From Polychytrium aggregatum (taxonomy: Eukaryota; Chytridiomycota; Chytridiomycetes; Polychytriales), in the NCBI RefSeq assembly GCF_025602895.1, contig NW_026516316.1:1-64000 (forward strand): a stretch of DNA of 64,000 nt, written 5' to 3'. The notes under the pieces are model-generated. The model was given only the letters and a program-made list of their open reading frames with translations. It had not been told where the DNA came from and searched no databases. The translations under genes were made by a program, and so were the position numbers. This document shows, in pieces, positions 57,101 through 64,000 of the stretch. Every line of letters starts with the position of its first letter. The stretch's first letter is position 1.

Positions 57101-59815
57101 GACAGCAGGACAACAGGACAGCAGGACAGCAGCACGAGCAAAGGAACCCCGGCCCAGTGATCCACGGCCTGTGGAATGTCGCTGGCAACCAGCAAGAACT
57201 GGATTCCTCCACGCAGCCGCACATACCAGTCGTATGTGAAGAACATTCCCGGTCGAGGTGCAATGTTGCCGTGGGCCGCCACAAAACTGAGGGTCGAGGG
57301 ATGTGTTGGAGTCGAGTTGACATGGCCGAGTCGGTGGACAGAGTCGAGTTGGTGGGGAGTCAAATGTGTTGTGGGAGGTCAGGAATGCAGCTGAGATGAT
57401 CAAGTCACAGAGAGTTGCCAGTTCCTGGTCCAAGTGTCAACCAGACCACACCAGCACACCAGCACACCAGCACACCAGCACACCAGCACACCAGCACACC
57501 ACCACACCAGCACACCAGCACACCAGCACACCAGCACACCAGCACGCCAGCGTCCATGCCATCGCACTCACCGGTTGTAGATTGACTGAGCGCGAGTGTT
57601 GAGAGTTGTTCCAACCTCTTGAGGCATGATCGAAACCAACCCCGAAGCCAGCTGCATGTTTGCGGTTGTGTTGTATGGGGTCACGCTGGTCAAGGTGTTG
57701 GAAATCGAGTAGGTCGCATCGGATCCAATATAGGTGTATCTCGGACCAACAAAGTCATAGATTCTGGTGGTGTGGTTGTGTTGTGGATGGCAGAAGGACG
57801 AGATGGCAGAAGGACAGAGTGGCAGAAGGACAGAGTGGCAGAAGGACAGAGTGAGTGAGACGAGAGAACAGCCGTTCAGGTTGCCGTGACCTGGTCCCAT
57901 TGCCGTCGCATGGTTGGTGCGCCATCAGCATCACTCACGCTGCTCGCTCGAGATACAGAATCAGGTCAGTGTCGACCCGACAAAGACAATGATTTGATAT
58001 CCCGTCGCCTTGAGCTTGATGATTTGGTCGTCGATGTCGGTTCCTGGCGGGACACGATTCAAGGCGGGTGGAGGAATGAAGCAGTGCAGCAGTGCAGCAG
58101 TGGGGCAGTGGGATAGAGTCAAGGTGAGAGACAAGCACGAAGGATGTGAGAAACAAGAGATATGTATCGACAAGAACAACAAGAGATGAGACCAGCACAA
58201 ACAGGAACAGCATCGAGGTCCTGGCGAATGTCCCGTGGCTCGTGATCGACCAAAGACTCGCTCGATGGCAAGTCGCTGGGATGGAACGACCCATCAAGCC
58301 ACTGCAGCTGACCTGTGATCGGGGCGTTGTATGTTCCGATGGCCTGGACGGTGATCTGCATGTCGATGTATGTGAGTGTGCATCTGGCCATCACCACGAA
58401 TGCAATGTGTCTGGCGGCTGCCATGTATCGCTGCCACTGGTCGCAGGCCCGTCGCAGGCTCGTCACAGGCTCGTCGCCGCAACCCTCGACAGACTCACCC
58501 CCATCCCAGGTGCGAGTTGCTGGATTGCCGCCTGGATACCAAAGCCATATTGGTTTGCCTGGGTTGGGCGAGGTGTGTTGAGCGATTTGGATGGTGAGTG
58601 TGAGTTGTGTGCAAAGCGAGGTGAACAGCGTCAGTTGGTGAGGTGAACAGTGTCAGTCGATCCAAGTGGTCCGCCACCATCAAGCAACAGCGGTATCAAG
58701 TAGATAGTGTCGCAACGGTGCCAGCCGGCCACTCACGGCAATCATCAACAGGATGTTGGACCATCCGCGGGACCGCACAAAGGCCAAGATGGCCGGTGCC
58801 TGGAGATTGTCGTTCGGGATGGTTCTGAGTGGCGACGGAGAGGCAAGTTGGTCAGTAACCAGCACCCACCAACCCAGCACCCACCCATTCACTCACTCAC
58901 TCACTCACTCACTCACTCACTCACTCACCTGAAAAATGTCGAGTACGAGGACTTGTCCGTCAAGGTGGTTGTGCTGAAGGGGCCGATCGATTCAGGACCG
59001 CAGAGTGAGTATATCGTCATTGGCAATCTCGGGGAACCCGAGGGCAGAGCGGACACCAATTCTGTGCTGATTCGCGGTGTTCGGCCCAGCTGTCCCTGTT
59101 CGTCGCCCGTGTGTCCTTACGTGCTGGATCCGCTGCATTGAAGAATCTGACGATTGTCATAATGGCATTAGACCCAAGTCGCTCACACGCCCACACCGTC
59201 ACGTAGTCTTACATTAAACACGCTCGAAATCGGAGCCATCGGCACCGTGATAGCAGAATAACTTTGCCCTATCAACATAGATTATCATCAGCGTCAGTTT
59301 TGCGTTCGATCGTTCGCTTCAGAAAATCGTGGATGCTCCTTACCTATGATTCCAAACAGGCCTGGTATTTGTGCGAACGAAATCACGTTCCGCACCGCCG
59401 TTATCTGCCGATTATCAATCTCCGTGAGAACCACCGTGCGCCTCGACCCCTCTGACGGCCACAACCATGCGCGTCACATACAATCGACCAGGAATGAAGC
59501 GTCGTCGCGACAAGTGTGATGTTGGGCAGAAATGTCGGATCGCTGTTGATGTCGCTTATAGCCATCTGAGCAGCTTCATTCATCGCCAGAACTTGTCGTC
59601 CGCACGATTGGGATCCGGTGGCCAGTGTCGTTAACATTTGGTTGCTGCACATCACCACGAAATTCCCAGGACCAGCAATCACAAGAGCATCGATACTCAC
59701 TCGAGCCGATCTCAGCCAGCGCTATTCCGATGGTCAGGTTCACATTCTGTGCCATTCCTGGCTGAGCGATCCTGGCTATTACCAGGAAAGCGAATAACTT
59801 GCCCCATAAACGCAT
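54141..59815 (-). CDS. Class C GPCR with PH-like tail (receptor B), frameshifted in exon 10
   Basis: Exon plan is the same as receptor A. Unique exons: 59815-59701, 59591-59482, 59449-59344, 59268-59213 at the 5' end; 55378-55159, 55090-54928, 54847-54799, 54727-54432, 54344-54141 at the 3' end. The middle exons lie in the block shared with receptor A (55361-59146). Signal peptide and ligand-domain start are present (LFAFLVIARIAQPGMAQ, NLTIGIALAEIGS), as are TM4-7 (NQKLKMILLSNVTLF) and the PH-like tail (NLFSTWEARRLII, GGRTYVIEFQTSEDKEKL). In exon 10 a run of four C in copy A (45448-45451) is three C here (57976-57978). This shifts the frame to a stop at 57961, after about 261 residues. All unique exons are intact, so the copy may be newly broken, or the base may be a sequencing error. 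Intact length would be 871 aa. Confidence 0.8.
55361..59146. repeat. Near-identical 3.8-kb block, copy B
   Basis: Direct-repeat partner of 42806-46645, about 12.5 kb away. It is 54 bp shorter, mainly from microsatellite length changes (the GAGTGTGGGATTGTGG tract, the CACACCAGCA tract and the CTCA tract). It carries the 1-nt deletion at 57976-57978. Confidence 0.95.
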
Positions 59816-60336
59816 CAGAACTCGAATAGCTGTAGGTGGTGATATGGATGAACTCGAATAGCTACTGTACCGCCTCGGCAAAAGCCAGACCCTCCCGTCG
59901 AAAGCAGCCAAGTTGCCAGCTCATCGCGATGGATGTGATTGGTATTGCCGGCGAATCCTCCGGGCCTCCCAACAATCGGGATTGATCATCCTTGCGCCGC
60001 ACCACCCCCTTGACGCTTGCTGAATTGCGTGTCTGACAGCCGCCGATCGCCTCGAAAATGATCAACTCTACATCATTCTGGTGAGCACACCCCCGGGCTT
60101 GGTATAGCCGATCACCATTCCAAGCAGCTTCAGGTTCCCCACTTGTAGCATCGCGGCGAAGCAGGCGGCAGACTCAAACGATAGCCGATGCACACGGCAG
60201 CGTCCGCTGCATCCACTCTGCAAGAAATGAGCTATGACCAAATCGGCATGCATCGTGCAGCCCCTCGGAGCGAGGGATTTGGTCGTGCATGTCCTTTCGA
60301 GAGCGAAAGGATGGATGGAACCCAAAAAAAAACCAG
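59816..60336. other. Receptor B upstream region
   Basis: Promoter and 5' flank of receptor B; no gene is supported. Confidence 0.35.
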
Positions 60337-60410
60337 TACCCACGGCGGGGGTCGAACCCGCAACCTTTGGATTAGAAGTCCAATGCGCTATCCAATTGCG
60401 CCACGCGGGC
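60337..60410 (-). tRNA. tRNA-Arg (TCT)
   Basis: A 74-nt cloverleaf: acceptor GCCCGCG/CGTGGGT with a first G-U pair (also found in the yeast counterpart), discriminator A. Anticodon loop CTTCTAA sits on TTGGA/TCCAA (anticodon TCT). T arm is GCGGG-TTCGACC-CCCGC. A T-run for termination is present on the transcribed side (60323-60331). Confidence 0.93.
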
Positions 60411-60626
60411 CTCGCCAATGTCGTACAAAGTCTATCCAGTTGAGCCAATCAAAGTCCCGATAATGTACATACAATGGCAATGTCGTGGATATTCCCAATC
60501 CAATAACCAACGGGACACCCCGGATTTTGGGCATTGGTGAATATTTTGATTCAAAACATCGCGCGCTGGGTATGACCATTCAGTGATGTGCTTCTGGATC
60601 TGAACCAAGGACGCTTTCTCGCACAG

Positions 60627-60863
60627 ATGGCTCCCTGCAAGCGAAAGACACCACCCAGGCGACGGCGATTCAAGCGACTCGATCTCCAGGTGTGCTCACA
60701 GTGCCGGAAAGCCAAGCGACTCGAGAAAGCCGAGTATCTCGATATCGATACACCATGGAGCTGTCCAGAGAGTCGAGTGGATGCACCACACAAAGAGATT
60801 GCCAGCCAGGACGGGAAACAATCGCCGACTGGAGCCTATGGACCAGCAGACTTGTGTCGCTGA
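60627..60863 (+). CDS. Doubtful small ORF with a CW-like Cys/Trp pattern, 78 aa
   Basis: Very basic start (KRKTPPRRRRFKR), then VCSQCRKAKRLE, a later PWSCPES and a final Cys. The spacing recalls a degenerate CW-type zinc finger (C-x2-C, W-x-C, C), but the first Trp is missing. It may be an exon of a longer gene or chance. Confidence 0.25.
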   Translation: MAPCKRKTPPRRRRFKRLDLQVCSQCRKAKRLEKAEYLDIDTPWSCPESRVDAPHKEIASQDGKQSPTGAYGPADLCR

Positions 60864-60908
60864 TGCCAGAAAGTGAATATCCCGTTTCTCTTTGGATTGC
60901 CTGTCTAT

Positions 60909-63900
60909 TCAGCGATTCAAACTCACGCGAGTCACTCCCAACTGCCGCAGGCGGCCAAGGCATTTGGAAAGTTCTCGGTCGAGGTCTTCTTCCGCCCGCT
61001 CGTGGTTGGACATGTTTTGTTGCGTCTTGCGCTGTAGATCCAGGAGCCCACCCAGCTCTTGGATCCGCATCCTTCCGTCGGCCCCAGGGCCATTGGGGTT
61101 CATGCCTGACATGTCCGTCAAGATGGTCGAGTTGATATGCTGAAGCAACTTTCGCAAGGTTTCTTGGTCGTCCTGGAGCTGAAGCTTGGCTTTCTGTATC
61201 TGCGTAACTCGCGTCTCCAGGAGGCGAGTCTCGCCGTCCGCAACCGAGGCAGCCTCGCCGAGTGTATTACTCGGATGGGTATCTGCCATTTCCCTTCTGG
61301 GGCTCACCCAACCCCAGCGGGGCTCGAGCTGCTCGCTAGAGGCACCTGCTTGGTTGTGCGATGCGGCAAGTTCCTCTTCCCCATGGGTTCTTGGCCCTTG
61401 GTTCTCCAAAGGAGCGGCGGTGGTGCATCTTGATGGATTGCCAAAGTGGAGCGACTTTGTCTGGGCTCCGATTTGAGTCGAACGTGAATTCGCTTGTGAC
61501 CGAGACAAAGAAGTGCGAGCAAGCCTTTCTTCCGTCCCAATCGCGCGGCTATTTCCAAGCTCAACAGCGACGAGCGGCTCCGTAGCTTTCTCGGCGGTTC
61601 CTGGCGCCCCCGAAACCCGGTGGGTCGAGTGCAGAGCACCGCGAGCTGGCGATTCCCAGGATTCTCTTGTCTTCCCTTGATGCATTCCTGGCTGCTCTTG
61701 CGTGGTGCTGGGTTCGACGAGGGTCTGGCATGTATCACCCGAGCCATGATCAATGCGAACCGAGTCCTTGGTACCTGCGTCCACGGGCTTGCCAAACATA
61801 CATCCGGGCTCCAGAAGAAATTTGGGCTTTCGGGGCTGTGGTCTCGTTGAGGCTGTTCGGGCCACAGCAGGCACGCCAACAAGCACAGACCCCACGCCTA
61901 GCTCTGAATGGTCTTGTGGATCCAGATGGGCCGAGCGTGGCGAATCGGTGTCAGGAGGATATATAGTCGTAAAGCGCGAACGATCCCCTCCGGTTTCGGG
62001 TTTGCTCTCTTGTGCCAAGCCCAGGTGTGTGCCCACGACCCTGTCGGCATCACGAAGCAGTTTAGCAAACAGTACACTGGCTTCATCAACCGTTGCGGTT
62101 GAACAAGGAACCAACCTGTTCAGGCCCGTGTCTTGTAGAGCAAGGCTGATTTTCTGGAAGAGCAGCTTGGTCCCTGCCAGGTGGAGTACAGTTTAGAACA
62201 TGTACCCCTGCATTCTATGCATGTACCATCGACGCCTACCATCTGGAGCACGGCCGGATGCACGTAGACCAGTCTTGGCCTTCCAGAGCAGCGCATATTT
62301 CCGGGCAAGTTGCCACTCGGTCGGCCCGAGATCGTGCTGCTGCGAAATGAGCATCTTTTCGTACTGACAATCCCATCCCTCCACAGCCTGAAACATATCG
62401 TATCATGAGAAGCACGACCATACCCACGTGTGAGTGTGGCTGCATTGTGCCGCAGTACGCCCATCTATAAAATACCCATTCGATGGTCGACATCGCTTCT
62501 CCCGACCGCCGTAATCAGCTCGTCGATGTCACCCACGAGATCCTACCTCGATCCACAATGCACATCCATTCCTGAGCACGCGTTCGCTCCTCCACATCTC
62601 AACGTCAGCCTTTTGAGCTCGATATCGCTTCTTCTGCTGGATATATGCGGCCCATGAGCTGAAGCACTTGGACATCAGATGGAGGCTCCAGTGCTCGATT
62701 GGCATTGAATAGAGACGATCAACGACGCTGTGCCAGTCTGGCCTGGACTTTTTCCAGACGCCGTAGGCCCGCCGGGAGAGTGACTTCCGTCGGAACTCGT
62801 CCGCGCGTCCATTTGACATCTGGATACGATCGAACGCAGAGCTGGGCGGTCAGCACTCTATGGAATCGATCAAGCCCAATATACGAGCAAGGTCCATGGG
62901 CGTGATCTTGTGGCCGAGCACTCGGCATTCCGCCACCAAGCAACTTACCCGGACCCAGGCCGAGTGCAAATAGATCAACTTCCATCGGCCCCAATATGTG
63001 ACCGCCAACTTGGATGAATAAAGGGAATCGGCCTCGAGTTTCATCATGTGAACTGTCTTTTGCGATTCGACGTATGCTCGCCAGGCTTCAAAGTGTCTCT
63101 GGAGTTTGGCTGGGCAGACAATCAGCTGGGGGCACATGATTCCAGGTGATAAAACAGCCGCATCATACTTACAGTATCCCAAGAGAATGCCGGCCTCACG
63201 CAGATTTTCGTTGACACGCCGCTTGTTCTCGGCCCTGTGCAGAGTATAGATTCTCCATCTGCGGAGAGTCTGCAGCGGCCTCAGTTTCAACGCTACAGCG
63301 AGCGCGTCGAGTTGCGGGAGAAAACGGGCAAGGTCCCAGCACCTACTTGTCGCAATAGCTCTGATTCGACCGAGGACTGAGCCGTGTCTATGATCGCTTG
63401 CATCTCGCGGTTTTGGCGGGCCCTGTGCATCCAAAGGCCAAAGGCCTGGCACTGAATGTGGCGATTGCGGTGCTCTGTCCAAGCCAAAACGATCCTCCGA
63501 AATGAGTTCTGGTCGCGCGTATAGTCCTGGCGTCGCATGGTTACCATAGATTGACCTCGCATGAGTAGGCATAAGCACAAGAGCCCTCCTCTGCCCTCCA
63601 TCCATCACAAGTTCAACCGTGCATGTCGTCATAACGCACCACCCAGGCGTATAGGTTCTTTCGGAGCCGAATCTTGCTGTCTCGGGAAACGGCAACGTCC
63701 CATTTGAGACTGCTCTTCTGATGATCCAGTAGTCGCTGAGACCGAGATTGTCCGATTTCGGTCAAACAGGGGCTTGGTGCAGACAGAGAGCCGCAAGTCT
63801 TTGCGTACACTGATCCGAACAAACCTTGATCCATCCGCGAAACCAATATCGCAGAACAGTGGTTCGGCGATACACTGCAGCAGCGTGCTCCATAAGCTGC

Positions 63901-64000
63901 CACGTTCTCATATGTTGCGCACGCTGAGCCCATCGCCGTAGGACGTGCCTTGCGATGTTTTGGCTATGCTGGACTGCGACAAGATCCTATAGGCATCATA
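60909..64000 (-). CDS. SFI1-like centrin-binding protein, C-terminal part (5' end beyond window)
   Basis: Several exons on the minus strand carry helical repeats of about 33 residues with the L-x3-F-x2-W-R/K pattern of SFI1: RHVLRRWAQRAQHMRTW, TTVLRYWFRGWIK, LQRHFEAWRAYVESQ, VTYWGRWKLIYLHSAW and CFSSWAAYIQQKKRY. Clear exon edges include the exon ending at 63825, the one ending with HSAWVR followed by GTAAGT near 62950, and the last large exon down to the stop at 60909. The C-terminal about 360 residues are low-complexity, then coiled coil (IQKAKLQLQDDQETLRKLLQ). SFI1 scaffolds centrin in spindle poles and basal-body-linked structures (family knowledge), which would suit a flagellated zoospore. 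Exact joins are only partly resolved. Confidence 0.65.

Noticed and set aside
42806-59146. The 3.8-kb repeat pair as LTRs of a retrotransposon
   Set aside because: The repeats contain receptor exons and introns, lack TG...CA ends, and the DNA between them holds ordinary spliced genes.
60627-60863. Zn2Cys6 transcription factor from the CSQCRKAKR peptide
   Set aside because: Only one CxxC pair with basic residues is present; the six-Cys pattern is missing.

Overview
The window looks like nuclear DNA of a fungus, most likely an early-diverging zoosporic (chytrid-type) lineage. Nearly all protein genes are split by short introns with GTRAGT-like donors and YAG acceptors. The gene content fits such a lineage: class C 7TM receptors, TKL kinases fused to Sel1 repeats, a NACHT-type WD40 protein, an SFI1-like centrin-binding protein, a Plavaka/Tnp2-type transposase and a non-LTR retrotransposon. 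The lineage is an inference; no rRNA or mitochondrial marker is present. Exon joins were made by eye from reading frame, splice signals and family resemblance.

Layout. 1-2.8 kb: start of a Sel1-family gene leaving the window, an intergenic stretch, tRNA-Arg(ACG) and tRNA-Gly(GCC). 2.8-10.2 kb: an inverted repeat carrying two tRNA-Gly 5' flanks; its right-hand tRNA-Gly gene is the target of a 5.46-kb two-ORF LINE (minus strand) flanked by a 16-bp target duplication. 11.1-19.2 kb (plus): tRNA-Met, IST1 (ESCRT-III regulator), THOC5 (mRNA export) and a small secretory/membrane protein. 19.9-24.1 kb (minus): a secreted coiled-coil protein and a Sel1-repeat protein. 25-29 kb (plus): a long (CGATA)n array, then a multi-exon Plavaka-type transposase-derived gene. 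29.8-35.7 kb (minus): TKL kinase-Sel1 protein, then a WD40 protein with a STAND-type linker but no NACHT domain, followed upstream by a broken copy of the Sel1 gene end. 37-40.3 kb (plus): an HHxxxDG acyltransferase-like protein. 41.4-59.8 kb: two class C GPCR genes in the same orientation (minus) enclosing a MOSC/mARC-like gene, a ZFAND2-type AN1-UIM gene and a universal stress protein gene. 60.3-64 kb: tRNA-Arg(TCT), a doubtful small ORF and the 3' part of an SFI1-like gene.

Most noteworthy system: the receptor pair. Each receptor combines a signal peptide, a periplasmic-binding-like ligand domain, seven TM segments and a C-terminal PH-like domain. About 3.8 kb of the two genes, introns included, is almost identical, while both ends have diverged strongly, as expected from gene conversion. 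The second copy has a 1-nt deletion that truncates it in the ligand domain. Second is the LINE inserted inside a tRNA-Gly gene, with ORF1 and ORF2 overlapping by ATGA.
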